A DNA stretch of 64,000 bases, taken from NCBI RefSeq assembly GCF_014873495.1, contig NZ_JADBGF010000001.1, forward strand, positions 7,068,001 through 7,132,000, read 5' to 3'. Every line of letters begins with the position of its first letter. Position 1 is the first letter of the stretch. Shown here in pieces: positions 7,811 to 17,052 of the stretch. The position numbers and the translations under genes were made by a program. Source of the stretch: Streptomyces stelliscabiei. GTDB lineage: Bacteria > Actinomycetota > Actinomycetes > Streptomycetales > Streptomycetaceae. A model generated the notes under the pieces. That model saw nothing but the letters and a program-made list of their open reading frames with translations, had not been told where the DNA came from and did no database searches.

Positions 7811-10690
7811 ATGCGAGCACCGGTGCAGAAGACGCGGCCTCGGCGCGCAGACAAGCAGGCAGCTTCGAAGGCCTCCGCGGCCTCCCCGAACCAGCAGGGG
7901 ACGGCGCAGGCCCCGGCCGTCGGCACCGGGCGGAAGGCGCACGTACGCAACCGGCTCATCGTCGCCGTGGCAGTCGTGGCCGCCGCCATAGCGGGTGCCG
8001 GGGCACCGTCGATCCTCGCCGCCTCGGAGCAACTGCGCGACACCCAGAGCCTGGTCACGCTCGCCGGGCAGACCCAGGAGACGCTCACCCTCGCGCACGC
8101 GCTCGCCGACGAGCGGGACGAGGTCACCGCCTACATCGCCGCCGGGCGGCCCGGTTCGGCCGCGCCCAGCAAGCAGCGCAGCGACCGCGTCGACACCCAG
8201 GTCGCGGAACTGAGCGCGGACCCCGGCACCTCCGCCGCGATGCGGAGGACCGTCGAGACCGCCGAGTCCATCGCCGGTGTACGGCAGGCGGCACTCACCG
8301 GGAAGAGCAGCGCCCTCGAAGCGCACACGGCGTACACCGCCGTCGTCACCGAACTCCACGCCCTCGCCGAGGAGCTGGCCGAGCGGCTGCCGCCCCGCGC
8401 CGGCGGCGGCGCCCACGCGCTCGCCGAACTCGACACCGCCGTCCAGCAGGCCGCCGCCGCCCGCGGGCTGCTCGTCGCCGCGCTCAGCGTCCCGACGACC
8501 ACCCGGACCGTCGTCGACCCCGTCACCGGGCTGCCCACCACCACGACCGGCACCTCGGGCGCCGACGCCAAGCAGCGCGACGCCCTCACCGTCGCCGCCC
8601 AGCAGGCCCGCGTGCGCTCCGACGCCGCCCTCGCCGACTTCCGCGAGACGGCGCCCGCCACCGGCCGCTCCTCGTACGACGCCACGGTCACCGGCCCCGA
8701 GGCCGGTACCGCCGACACGTACCTGGCCGACCTCACCGACCAGCCCACGCTCTCCGACAGCGAGGCCGGCACCAGCGCCAAGAAGGTCGACGCCGCGCTC
8801 TCCGCCCGCGTGGACCTGATGCGCGGCGCCGAGTCCTCCCTGTACGACCGGCGCACCAAGGACCTCGCCCGGCTGCGTGACGAGGACGTCACCGCGCTGG
8901 AGATCCGGGTCGCCGTGCTCGGCGCCCTGATGCTCCTCGCCGTCGGCGTCGCCACCGGCATGGCCCGCTCCCTCACCCGCCCGCTCGCGGTGCTGCGCAT
9001 CGGCTCCGCCCGCGTCGCCGGCGACCCGGCCACCGAGGAACCGGTCAAGTTCACCGGCCGCAACGACGAGTTCGCCCAGGTCGTACGCTCGGTCAACACG
9101 CTCCACGCGCACGCCCTCGCCCTGCACGAGCGCCTCGCGCCCCTGGAGGGCGACCGCAAGCACCTCATCGGCCAGCGCCAGACGATGGCCGACGACCGGG
9201 ACCGGCTGCGCGCCGAACTCGCCGACGCCACCGCGTATCTGACGAAGGTGCAGCACAGCGTCCACGCGACCTTCGTGAACCTCGCGCTGCGCACCCTCGG
9301 CCTGGTCGAGCGGCAGCTGGCCGTCATCGAGTCGCTGGAGGAGCGCGAGCAGGACCCCGACCGGCTCGCCACACTGTTCCGGCTCGACCACTTCGCGACC
9401 GTCATGCGCCGCCACAGCGAGAACCTCCTCGTCCTGGCCGGCCACGAGCACATCCAGCACCACGCCGGACCCGTCCCGCTCGTCGACGTCGTCCGGGCCG
9501 CGGTCAGCGAGATCGAGCGCTACGAACGCGTCCGCATCGCCGCGCTGCCGCCCGGCGCGCACGTCGCCGGGTTCGCCGCCGACGACCTCAGCCACCTGCT
9601 CGCCGAACTCCTGGAGAACGGCACGTCGTTCTCGCCGCCGGAGATGTCCGTCGAGGTCTCGGGCCGGCTGCTGGACAGCGGCGAGATCGCCCTCTCCGTC
9701 CAGGACGGCGGCATCGGCGTCGCCCCCGACCGGCTCGACCGGCTCAACGCCCGCCTCACCGACTTCGACCCCGAGGCGCCCTACGAGCAGGAGGACGGTC
9801 AGGGCCTCGGCCTCGGCCTGTACGTCGTCGCCCGCCTCGCCCACCGGCTCGGCACCCCCGTGCGGCTCCAGCCGCACGGCTCGGGCGGCACCGCCGCGGT
9901 CGTCGTCCTGCCCAAGGCGCTGCTGGCCCCCACGCCCGCCGTGCCCGTGGGAAGCCCGGTCTCGATCACGCCCTCGCTCTCCCTGCCGGGCGCCGACGCC
10001 GAGGCCAACTCCCATGTCCTGCCCGGCCGTTCCGTCGCCGTCCGTGAACCGGAAGGCGCGGGAGACCCGCTCATCGAGGCGGCCGAGCGGGCACTGCTGG
10101 CGAGGGAGGCCGTGGGGACGGCCGCCGACGCCGCCGAGGCCACCGGGAACGTCGTACCGGAAGACGACGAACCCGGGGCCGACCCCGCGAGCGGGGCCGA
10201 GTCCGTGTCCGAGACGACGATGGAGCTCTTCGCTCCGGTGGCCCCGGGGAAGGGCACCGGCGAGGAGAGCGACGCGAGCGTCGCCGCCGACGACACCGAC
10301 GCCGACGATCCGGACACGATCGAACCCGACACCCACGAACGTGCCGCCGACGAAGGGAACACGGCGCGCACGGCGGAGGTGTCACGGGCCGGGACGGAGG
10401 GGCCACGGGACGAGGAGACCCCGCGCCTCACCGACAAGGGGCTGCCCAAGCGCACGCCCCGGATCACCGCGCCCACCCCGACGGCGCCCCGGCCCCGCGC
10501 CGGGGGCGTGAACGCCGAGGAACTGCGCCGTCGGCTGGGCGGGTTCCACCAGGGGGCCAAGGAGGGGCGCCGCGACGTCGAGGCGGAGATCGCCGAGCAG
10601 TCGGGCGAGACACGGATCCCCGTGGCGCACGAGTACCGGACAGAGGCAGTTGACACCACGGGGGGCACTTCCGAGGAGGAAAGCAGTTGA
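7811..10690 (+). CDS. cvnA: Conservon sensor-like histidine kinase, CvnA type
   Basis: First gene of a Streptomyces conservon, a membrane signalling complex resembling a eukaryotic G-protein system. From ATG 7811 it has 959 residues: a basic N-terminus, TM1 (LIVAVAVVAAAIAGAG), a long extracellular helical nitrate/nitrite-sensing-type domain, TM2 (LGALMLLAVGVATGMA) near 375, HAMP, then a HATPase domain with N-box LLAELLENGTSFS, QDGGIGV and GLGLGLYVVARLA. No normal HisKA phospho-acceptor motif is obvious, as is usual in CvnA. The C-terminal ~250 residues are acidic and disordered. The start is uncertain because the frame is open to 7559. The TGA overlaps the TTG start of cvnB. Confidence 0.9.
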   Translation: MRAPVQKTRPRRADKQAASKASAASPNQQGTAQAPAVGTGRKAHVRNRLIVAVAVVAAAIAGAGAPSILAASEQLRDTQSLVTLAGQTQETLTLAHALADERDEVTAYIAAGRPGSAAPSKQRSDRVDTQVAELSADPGTSAAMRRTVETAESIAGVRQAALTGKSSALEAHTAYTAVVTELHALAEELAERLPPRAGGGAHALAELDTAVQQAAAARGLLVAALSVPTTTRTVVDPVTGLPTTTTGTSGADAKQRDALTVAAQQARVRSDAALADFRETAPATGRSSYDATVTGPEAGTADTYLADLTDQPTLSDSEAGTSAKKVDAALSARVDLMRGAESSLYDRRTKDLARLRDEDVTALEIRVAVLGALMLLAVGVATGMARSLTRPLAVLRIGSARVAGDPATEEPVKFTGRNDEFAQVVRSVNTLHAHALALHERLAPLEGDRKHLIGQRQTMADDRDRLRAELADATAYLTKVQHSVHATFVNLALRTLGLVERQLAVIESLEEREQDPDRLATLFRLDHFATVMRRHSENLLVLAGHEHIQHHAGPVPLVDVVRAAVSEIERYERVRIAALPPGAHVAGFAADDLSHLLAELLENGTSFSPPEMSVEVSGRLLDSGEIALSVQDGGIGVAPDRLDRLNARLTDFDPEAPYEQEDGQGLGLGLYVVARLAHRLGTPVRLQPHGSGGTAAVVVLPKALLAPTPAVPVGSPVSITPSLSLPGADAEANSHVLPGRSVAVREPEGAGDPLIEAAERALLAREAVGTAADAAEATGNVVPEDDEPGADPASGAESVSETTMELFAPVAPGKGTGEESDASVAADDTDADDPDTIEPDTHERAADEGNTARTAEVSRAGTEGPRDEETPRLTDKGLPKRTPRITAPTPTAPRPRAGGVNAEELRRRLGGFHQGAKEGRRDVEAEIAEQSGETRIPVAHEYRTEAVDTTGGTSEEESS

Positions 10691-11190
10691 CCGCGCCCAT
10701 GACCTTCGGACTGAGCAGTGAAGCCCGCAACCTGCACTGGCTCCTGACCAACCTCGTCGAGGAGGTGCCGGGACTGCTGTCGGTCGCGGTGGTCTCCTCC
10801 GACGGCCTGCTGCTGCTCTCCTCCGACCCCGGCAGAAACGCCGAGGCCCGCCAGGTCCGCGAGGAGCGGCCCCAGGGTCCCCGGGGCTCCGCCGCCGACC
10901 TGGCCACCATCGTCTCCGGCATCGGCAGCCTCACCATCGGCGCCGCCAAGCTGATGGAGTCCGGCGGGGTCAAGCAGACGATGGTCGCGATGGAGGCGGG
11001 CAGCCTCTTCGTGATGTCGATCAGCGACGGCTCGCTGCTCGGCGTGCACGGTGCCCCCGACTGCGACATGAGCGTGGTGGCGTACCACATGGCGCTCTTC
11101 GTCGGCCGCGCCGGACACGTCCTCACCCCGGAACTCCGCAGCGAACTCCGCAAGTCCCTGGAGGCCGAGGCGGCCGGGAGCCCCCGATGA
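10687..11190 (+). CDS. cvnB: Roadblock/LC7 domain protein, CvnB type
   Basis: 167-residue roadblock/LC7 protein (segment LHWLLTNLVEEVPGLLSVAV and the following beta/alpha pattern) that, by analogy with studied conservons, acts on the CvnD GTPase and docks to the kinase. Start TTG 10687 overlaps the cvnA stop (TTGA) and is preceded by GAGGAGGA with a 6-base spacer. ATG 10699 is the only alternative and has poorer spacing. Translational coupling in the cvnABCD operon is likely. Confidence 0.92.
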   Translation: MTAPMTFGLSSEARNLHWLLTNLVEEVPGLLSVAVVSSDGLLLLSSDPGRNAEARQVREERPQGPRGSAADLATIVSGIGSLTIGAAKLMESGGVKQTMVAMEAGSLFVMSISDGSLLGVHGAPDCDMSVVAYHMALFVGRAGHVLTPELRSELRKSLEAEAAGSPR

Positions 11191-11729
11191 ACAGCGGCCA
11201 GAGCCAGAGCCCGGGGCACGGGCGGAAGCGGAAGAACAAGGCACGCGCCCATGAGCCCGGCCAGGCCAAGCGGCCGGTTCTGCCGAAGGCCGGCGCGACG
11301 AGGCAGTCCGTGAAGCTCCCGGTGCGCGGCGGTGACCGTAAACCCGCTCGCGTACGCCCCTACTCGCTCACCGGCGGCCGTACCCGCTTCGGGCACGTCC
11401 TGCTCGTGGAGACGTTCGTCGCGGTTCTCGAAGCCCCGGCCGAGCGACGGGAGTTGCCTGGGGGCACCGCCCACATGTTGAGTAGTGGGGGAGGGTCAAC
11501 CCACTCCAAGGTGATGCCCGAGATGCGGGCCATCGTCGAACTCTGCCGCCGTATGCGGACAGTGGCGGAGATCTCCGCGCTGCTGAAGATGCCGCTCGGT
11601 GTGGTCCGCGTCCTCCTCAGCGATCTCGCGGACCAGGGAAAGATCCGTGTGTACGGAACAGGTCACGGACCGGGACAGCCGGACCGCGCTCTGCTGGAAA
11701 GGGTGCTGAGTGGACTCCGCCGTCTCTGA
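11187..11729 (+). CDS. cvnC: DUF742 protein, CvnC type, with a small internal insertion
   Basis: 180-residue DUF742 protein, third gene of the conservon, overlapping cvnB by 4 bp. The conserved core is intact: RPYSLTGGRTRFGHVLLVET and, after a break, MPEMRAIVELCRRMRTVAEI with the DNA-binding-like MPLGVVRVLLSDLADQGKI. Between ALEAPAERREL and MPEMR lie about 20 extra residues rich in Gly/Ser (PGGTAHMLSSGGGSTHS). From my memory of the family they are not normally present, and they look like a short in-frame DNA insertion at about 11455-11515. The N-terminal ~55 residues are basic and poorly conserved. Confidence 0.9.
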   Translation: MNSGQSQSPGHGRKRKNKARAHEPGQAKRPVLPKAGATRQSVKLPVRGGDRKPARVRPYSLTGGRTRFGHVLLVETFVAVLEAPAERRELPGGTAHMLSSGGGSTHSKVMPEMRAIVELCRRMRTVAEISALLKMPLGVVRVLLSDLADQGKIRVYGTGHGPGQPDRALLERVLSGLRRL

Positions 11730-12570
11730 CGCCGCCTCGGCCGGCGTCACCTCCGACGCCCCGGCCGGCGTCACCCCGGGCGTCGACGACGACGCCCCCC
11801 GCGTCGAGGTCGACGCGAACGCTCCCCGCCTCGACGAGGACACCGTGCGCGCCGGGCTCGGCGCACCCGGCGTCGACGTGGGCGTGCCCCCGCCCGGGGG
11901 CTACGCCCGCGCCGCCTCCCGCGGACCCGACCGGCTCGCCGACACCGCGGCGGCCGGGCCCGGGGCGGAGCCCGAGGAGGAGCCCGAGGAGGAGCTGAAA
12001 CCCTGGCAGTCCGACCTCAGCCGGGCCCCCATCGCCACGAAGATCGTGGTGGCGGGCGGCTTCGGCGTCGGCAAGACCACCTTCGTCGGCGCGGTCTCCG
12101 AGATCACCCCGCTGCGGACCGAGGCGCTCATGACCGAGGCCAGCGCCGGTACGGACGACCTCTCCGCGACCCCGGACAAGCTCACCACCACGGTGGCCAT
12201 GGACTACGGCCGCATCACCCTCGACGACGACCTCGTCCTGTACCTGTTCGGCACGCCCGGCCAGGAGCGGTTCTGGTTCATGTGGGACGACATGGTGCGC
12301 GGCGCGATCGGCGCCGTCGTCCTCGCCGACACCCGCCGCCTCGACGACTGCTTCCCCGCGCTCGACTACTTCGAGAGCTGCGGACTGCCGTACGTCGTCG
12401 CGGTCAACGCGTTCGACGGCAGCGTGCGCTACGAACCCGAGGACGTCCGGGACGCGTTGACCGTACCCGCGCACGTACCTGTCATGATCATGGACGCACG
12501 CAAGCGGGCCTCGGCGATGGAGACCCTGCTGGCGCTGTGCGGGCACGCGATATCCCTCAGCCCCGAGTAG
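11710..12570 (+). CDS. cvnD: Conservon GTP-binding protein, CvnD type
   Basis: 286-residue small Ras-like GTPase, the switch of the conservon. P-loop GGFGVGKTTFVGAVSEI lies near residue 117, the G3-type element is LFGTPGQERFWFMW, and VVAVNAFDGS takes the place of the NKxD loop. The N-terminal ~95 residues are acidic, repetitive (Val-Thr-Pro-Gly-Val-Asp) and family-variable. GTG 11710 overlaps the end of cvnC by 20 bp, so the gene is coupled to the operon. Confidence 0.93.
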   Translation: MDSAVSDAASAGVTSDAPAGVTPGVDDDAPRVEVDANAPRLDEDTVRAGLGAPGVDVGVPPPGGYARAASRGPDRLADTAAAGPGAEPEEEPEEELKPWQSDLSRAPIATKIVVAGGFGVGKTTFVGAVSEITPLRTEALMTEASAGTDDLSATPDKLTTTVAMDYGRITLDDDLVLYLFGTPGQERFWFMWDDMVRGAIGAVVLADTRRLDDCFPALDYFESCGLPYVVAVNAFDGSVRYEPEDVRDALTVPAHVPVMIMDARKRASAMETLLALCGHAISLSPE

Positions 12571-12627
12571 TCCCTCCCCCGCGGGAGGCACACGGGACGC
12601 CACGGACGAACCAGGAGACCTGTCCGG

Positions 12628-13863
12628 ATGCGGAAGATTCTCGTCGTCGGAGCAGGCCAGTCCGGGCTGCACCTGGCCCTCGGACTCCAGTCGCACGGGT
12701 ACGAGGTCACACTGATGTCCAATCGGACCCCCGACGAGATACGCGCCGGCCGGATCATGTCCACCCAGTGCATGTTCGACTCGGCGCTGCGCCACGAGCG
12801 CGACCTCGACCTGAACTTCTGGGAGTCGCAGGCTCCGAGGATCGAGGGCGTCGGCGTCTCCGTCGCCGGACCGGACGGGGAGCGCGCCGTCGACTGGGTC
12901 GGCCGGCTGCGGGGATACGCGCAGGCCGTCGACCAGCGGGTCAAGATGGCCGGCTGGCTGGAGACGTTCGCCCGGCGCGGCGGTCAGCTGGTCGTCCACG
13001 GCGCCGCGGTCTCCGACCTCGACTGGTTCTCCCGCGCCTACGACCTCGTGCTCGTCACCGCGGGCAAGGGCGAGCTGGTGCGGATGTTCCCCCGTGACGC
13101 CGCCCGCTCGCCCCACACCGAGCCGCAGCGCGCGCTCGCCGCCGTGTACGTGCACGGCCTCGGCCCCCGTCCTGAGCACCCGGAGTTCGACGCGGCCCGC
13201 TGCAACCTGGTGCCCGGTCTCGGCGAACTCATCGTCCAGCCGGTCCTCACCACCTCCGGCCGCGCCGACGCCCTGTTCTGGCTGGGCCTGCCCGGCGGCC
13301 CGCTCGACGTCTTCGACGGCGTCCGCGGCGCCGAGGAGCAGCTCGCCCTGACCCTGGACCTCATGAAGCGCTACGTCCCCTGGGAGTACGCGCGCGCCGC
13401 CGGGGCCGAGGTGACCGACGCGGGAGCGGCGCTGACCGGCCGCTACACCCCCGTGGTCCGGCACCCCGTCGCGGAACTCCCCGGCGGCGGTCTGGTCCTG
13501 GGCGCCGGGGACGTCGTCGTGGCCAACGATCCGCTGACCGGGCAGGGCGCGAACTCGGCGACCAAGTGCGCGGCCGTCTACCTCGCGGCGATCCTCGACC
13601 ACGGGGACGGGGACTTCGACGAGGCGTGGATGCGGCGGACGTTCGCACGGTTCTGGCAGGTCGCGGGGCCCGTCACCAAGTGGACCAACACGATGCTGGC
13701 ACCGCCGGCCGAGCATGTGCGCGGGCTGGTGGGGGCGGCCGAGGCGCTGCCGGTGGTGGCGGATCGTTTTGCCAATGGGTTCGACGATCCTGCGGATTTC
13801 GAGGGCTACTTCTACGAGGCGGAGAAGACGCGGGCCTACCTCGCGGAGGTCGCCGGTTCGTAG
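12628..13863 (+). CDS. Styrene/indole monooxygenase-type FAD oxidoreductase (StyA-like)
   Basis: 411-residue flavoprotein of the StyA family, an FAD-dependent epoxidase/hydroxylase that needs a separate flavin reductase. The N-terminal dinucleotide fold is clear (RKILVVGAGQSGLHLALGL), with a second FAD motif ending in GAGDVVVANDPLTGQGANSA, typical of this family. ATG 12628 has an AGGAG-type site (CCAGGAGACC). It follows cvnD by 57 bp in the same direction and may be the effector gene of the conservon operon, as cytochrome P450 genes are in some other conservons. No reductase gene is nearby. The 3' end overlaps the convergent gene by 28 bp. Confidence 0.88.
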   Translation: MRKILVVGAGQSGLHLALGLQSHGYEVTLMSNRTPDEIRAGRIMSTQCMFDSALRHERDLDLNFWESQAPRIEGVGVSVAGPDGERAVDWVGRLRGYAQAVDQRVKMAGWLETFARRGGQLVVHGAAVSDLDWFSRAYDLVLVTAGKGELVRMFPRDAARSPHTEPQRALAAVYVHGLGPRPEHPEFDAARCNLVPGLGELIVQPVLTTSGRADALFWLGLPGGPLDVFDGVRGAEEQLALTLDLMKRYVPWEYARAAGAEVTDAGAALTGRYTPVVRHPVAELPGGGLVLGAGDVVVANDPLTGQGANSATKCAAVYLAAILDHGDGDFDEAWMRRTFARFWQVAGPVTKWTNTMLAPPAEHVRGLVGAAEALPVVADRFANGFDDPADFEGYFYEAEKTRAYLAEVAGS

Positions 13864-14504
13864 GCGCGGTTCCCCTCCGACTTCCTGATGCCCGCCAGCT
13901 GTTCCGGGGTCAACGAGGCGAGGAGCCGCTCGATCTCGGACAGGCGGTCGCGGGCGGTGTCGTGTTCGCGTCGGCGGCGCTCGGCGAGCGTGAGCTGACG
14001 GTCCAGGGCCACCCGGGCCCTGCGGGCGAGGGCGTCGGTGTCCTGTTCGTCGCCGACCAGCCGTTCGACCGTGTCGGCGCGGTCCCGGGCGACCTGTCCG
14101 ATCACATGACCCTGCTCCAGGGCCCGGTGCGGGTCATCGGTCATCAGCAGCCGTACGTACGGGGAGAGCGCGGTGCTGCTGTTCTGGTACTGCTGCCGGG
14201 CCAGCCGGCCGGCCGCGCCCCGGCTGTCGTGCAGGGAGAGGCGGGCCGTCACGAGCCGCCGGTCGAGGCCCGCCACGACGGCCCGCTGCTTCGTCAGCTC
14301 GCGGTCGGTCGCGGTGTACGCCTCGGTGGCCCTTACGGTCTCGTGGTGCAGACGCCGGAGATCGGTGAGGAGGTCGGCGACCGGGCGTTCGCCGGGGGGT
14401 TCCGCCGCCGCCACGAGCGGTGCATGGGCCGCGGTGAGGAGGGCGCCGGTCGTGAGCGCCGTCACCGTCGCCGTACCGAACAGGCGCAGCAGCCTTCCTG
14501 ACAT
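13836..14504 (-). CDS. Secreted coiled-coil protein
   Basis: 222 residues with a signal peptide (ATVTALTTGALLTAAHAPLVAAAE) and then an almost entirely helical, charged mature part rich in Arg/Glu/Ala heptads. It resembles the coiled-coil regions found ahead of NlpC/P60 domains in actinobacterial cell-wall hydrolases, but no catalytic domain follows. It could regulate a wall hydrolase in trans; that is a guess. The 3' end overlaps that of the StyA-like gene on the other strand. Confidence 0.75.
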   Translation of the reverse strand: MSGRLLRLFGTATVTALTTGALLTAAHAPLVAAAEPPGERPVADLLTDLRRLHHETVRATEAYTATDRELTKQRAVVAGLDRRLVTARLSLHDSRGAAGRLARQQYQNSSTALSPYVRLLMTDDPHRALEQGHVIGQVARDRADTVERLVGDEQDTDALARRARVALDRQLTLAERRRREHDTARDRLSEIERLLASLTPEQLAGIRKSEGNRAYEPATSAR

Positions 14505-14606
14505 GTCATCACCTCCCGTGCGCAGGTGGGCCGTCCACCTCGCACCGGCAGGATGGGAGGAGCCGGGGGAGGGCGCGCGCCGGGTGGACCGTTCGGCGCG
14601 CGGGTG

Positions 14607-14924
14607 TCACTCGTCGGTGGGGCGCGGCCGCGCGGGCGGCGTGGCGGATTGCCCGGCGGCCGAGGAGCCCGGCTTGGACCAGGGCCACCTCGGGCGGCGG
14701 CTCGGGTCCGCGTCCGGGGCGTACTCGTACTTCCACAGCTGGTGCATGAAGCCGCCCCGGCCGGCGTCGACCCGGCGGTAGACGAGCACGGTCGGTGGAC
14801 CGCCCGCCGTGCCCGGGACCGGGACCCGGTACGTCTTCGGGGGGTGGCCGGTGATGCCGAGCAGCACGGGCAGGACGCGCCCGTCGAGGGGGCCGCCCAC
14901 GAAGGGGGTGTCTTGGCTCTTCAC
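14607..14924 (-). CDS. Hypothetical protein, small
   Basis: 105 residues from GTG 14924. The start FVGGPLDGRVLPVLLG resembles small actinomycete proteins with a GGPLDG opening. The middle (TVLVYRRVDAGRGGFMHQLW KYEY) is conserved-looking and the C-terminus is Pro/Arg-rich. Function not recognised. It lies 10 bp beyond the TetR gene 3' end, in the same orientation, and may be its co-transcribed partner. Confidence 0.65.
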   Translation of the reverse strand: MKSQDTPFVGGPLDGRVLPVLLGITGHPPKTYRVPVPGTAGGPPTVLVYRRVDAGRGGFMHQLWKYEYAPDADPSRRPRWPWSKPGSSAAGQSATPPARPRPTDE

Positions 14925-14934
14925 CGGACCAGTG

Positions 14935-15660
14935 TCACAGCAGGTGCCCGGCGTCGGCGACGACGGGCAGGACGCGGCGGGCCAGTGTGCCGACGGCGCC
15001 GGCGGAGGTCTCGACGGTCAGGGCCCGCCGTACGGCGGCGGCGGTCTGGGGGTCGCGGCCGGCGGTCGCGGTCAGGCAGGCGACGAACTGCTCGACGAGC
15101 CAGTCGCGGAGTTCGCCGACGTCCGGCTGCTTGCCCTCGTCGAGCCAGATGAGGGAGGCGGCCTCCACGGAGGTGATCCACATCCGGACGGTCATCCGCA
15201 GCCGCAGGCCCGGTTCGGCCACGTCCAGGTGCCGCAGGATGTGGTCGGCGGCGGCCCGCCGGACCCCGTCCACGATGGCCGTGGCCCGGGAGGTCTCCAC
15301 GACGCTGCCGCCCTGGAGGAGGGCGCTGAAACCGGTGCCGTGCTCGTCCACGAAGGTCAGGTAGCGGTCGAGGGCGCGGGCCAGGCGGCTGGTGAGGGGG
15401 CCCTCGGCGGGCTCGTCGAAGCAGTGCTCCAGCTCCTCGGCGGCCGAGCGCAGGGCCGCCTCGTAGAGCTGCTGCTTGCCGCCGGGGAAGTAGCGGTAGA
15501 CGAGGGGGCGGGAGACGCCGGCCGCCTCCGCCACGTCGTCGAGGGAGACGTCCTCCGGCGCGTTGTGCGCGAACAGCTCCAGTGCGGCGTCCAGCAGCTG
15601 ACTGCGCCGCTCTTCCACGCTGAGCCGGCGGTACGCGCGGGTGGGGGCCTCGGACGTCAT
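14935..15660 (-). CDS. TetR/AcrR family transcriptional regulator
   Basis: 241 residues from ATG 15660. The TetR helix-turn-helix is plain: RSQLLDAALELFAHN, then VAEAAGVSRPLVYRYFPGGK. The remainder is a helical effector domain typical of the regulators that sit beside AurF-type oxygenase genes. The oxygenase gene follows further upstream on the same strand, separated by a repeat-rich 400-bp stretch, so local regulation of that gene is plausible. Confidence 0.88.
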   Translation of the reverse strand: MTSEAPTRAYRRLSVEERRSQLLDAALELFAHNAPEDVSLDDVAEAAGVSRPLVYRYFPGGKQQLYEAALRSAAEELEHCFDEPAEGPLTSRLARALDRYLTFVDEHGTGFSALLQGGSVVETSRATAIVDGVRRAAADHILRHLDVAEPGLRLRMTVRMWITSVEAASLIWLDEGKQPDVGELRDWLVEQFVACLTATAGRDPQTAAAVRRALTVETSAGAVGTLARRVLPVVADAGHLL

Positions 15661-16062
15661 ACCTCGCAGAGTAGTCGTGCCCGGGGGCACGCCGCCCTCT
15701 TCGCGTCAGGGGGCGGGACCCCGGGTGTGCCTACGGGTGCGGGCCGGGTGGGGCTTCTCGCGCAGTTCCCCGCGCCTCTGAAGGACCAGGCACTGAGGGC
15801 CTGGAGCCGCGGTGCCGGGGGTATGGGGGCGGGTGCGGGTCCGGTGGGGCTTTTCGCGCAGTTCCCCGCGCCCCTGAAGACCAGGCCCTGCGGGCCTGGA
15901 GGCCGAAGTGCCCGGAGGCGACGGGATCACGGGTTCGGCCGAAAAGCACGGGGCGCAGCCCCGGCTTTTCGGGGGCGCGGGAACGGCGCGAGAAGCCCCA
16001 CCGGGCCTGCACACACCCATGTGCCGAACCCCCACCACCCCGTCGCGACCGGAGCCGCACCG
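15661..16062. repeat. Intergenic cluster of three palindromic repeats
   Basis: No gene. Two direct copies of the GTGGGGCTT(T/C)TCGCGCAGTTCCCCGCG element (about 15748-15785 and 15847-15885) and one inverted copy (about 15963-16003) occur here, each adjoining a GGCCTGG-type hairpin. They are the same family as the hairpin after lon. Likely transcription stops or structured RNA, and prone to recombination. Confidence 0.8.
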
Positions 16063-17019
16063 CTACGCCAGCAGTCCCGACGACCTCCACATCCGCCGCC
16101 CCACCCCCTGCAGAACCCCGATGTCGTCCAGGAAGTCCGTCAACCGCTTCGCCCCGGTCTGCATGATGTCCCGCCGATGCGCACTCGCCCGCACCTGCGC
16201 GACGGCCACCCGCCGGTCGAGGCCGACGTTCGTGTAGACCTCGGGGTTGATGAACGCCACCGCGAAGACGCGGGCGAACTCCCCGGAGGTGACCCGCGTG
16301 AAGCTCCGGGACAGTCGCGGAGCGGTCACCATCTGGCGCCGCAGCTCCTCGCGGGCGTACCGCACGTGCCGGGCCTCCTCGACGACATGGATCCGGGTGA
16401 CGCCCCGGACGAGCGGCTGGACCCGCTCGTCCGGGAAGGTCAGCCGCTGCATCCAGTCGAGGATCTCCTCACCGAGGAGGGTGGAGGTGAAGGACCCGGG
16501 GGTCGTCGAGATCGTCTTGAAGAGGCGGCCCAGATTGTGGTGCAGCCGGCTCACCGGGTAGTACGGGGTGTCCCCCTTGCTGATCAGCCGGGCGAACATC
16601 TTCGAGTGCCGGCACTCGTCCTCGATCTCCGTCAGCGCGTAGCGGACGTGCGCACTCGTCGCGGCCTTGTCGTAGATGTGCCGCACGAGCAGCTGCATGA
16701 GGATGATCTCGAACCAGATGCCGAGGGAGGCCAGCGCCGCCGCCTCGTGCTGGGACAGCGCGATCCGCTGCTCCTGCGACATCTTCCGCCACATCGGCGT
16801 CCCGTACAGGGACACCAGCTCCGGCGGCCAGAACCACTTCCCCTCCTCGAAGGGGGCGTCCCAGTCCAGCTCCTTGTCCGGGTCGAAGGAGTGCTTCGCG
16901 GAGGACACGAGCAGCCGCTCGGCCACCTGTTCCCGGTCCTTGAGGAGCCCGAGCGCGTCGCGCAGCACCTCCGCCTCCGACACCGGGTTCGTCGTGTTCA
17001 CCGAGGGCACCGTGGTCAT
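16063..17019 (-). CDS. AurF-like di-iron oxygenase
   Basis: 318-residue protein of the AurF (p-aminobenzoate N-oxygenase) family, which binds a non-haem di-iron centre in a four-helix bundle. The Glu/His ligand motifs are visible: LSQHEAAALASLGIWFE, TEIEDECRHSKMFARL and RIHVVEEARHVRYAREEL. ATG 17019 has GGAG upstream. Substrate unknown; these proteins oxidise amines or hydroxylate varied substrates. Probably controlled by the TetR at 14935-15660. Confidence 0.88.
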   Translation of the reverse strand: MTTVPSVNTTNPVSEAEVLRDALGLLKDREQVAERLLVSSAKHSFDPDKELDWDAPFEEGKWFWPPELVSLYGTPMWRKMSQEQRIALSQHEAAALASLGIWFEIILMQLLVRHIYDKAATSAHVRYALTEIEDECRHSKMFARLISKGDTPYYPVSRLHHNLGRLFKTISTTPGSFTSTLLGEEILDWMQRLTFPDERVQPLVRGVTRIHVVEEARHVRYAREELRRQMVTAPRLSRSFTRVTSGEFARVFAVAFINPEVYTNVGLDRRVAVAQVRASAHRRDIMQTGAKRLTDFLDDIGVLQGVGRRMWRSSGLLA

Positions 17020-17036
17020 GGCTGTCGCAGCTCCTC

Positions 17037-17052
17037 GTACGGAAGTTCGTAC
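17037..17052. promoter_or_regulatory. Imperfect inverted repeat before the AurF-like gene
   Basis: GTACGGAAGTTCGTAC: GTAC arms with an imperfect centre, 18 bp ahead of the oxygenase start. A possible TetR-family site. Weak evidence. Confidence 0.3.

Noticed and set aside
7805..10336. 843-codon minus-strand frame opposite cvnA
   Set aside because: Composition is Gly/Val/Glu-rich low complexity; the opposite strand is a clear CvnA.
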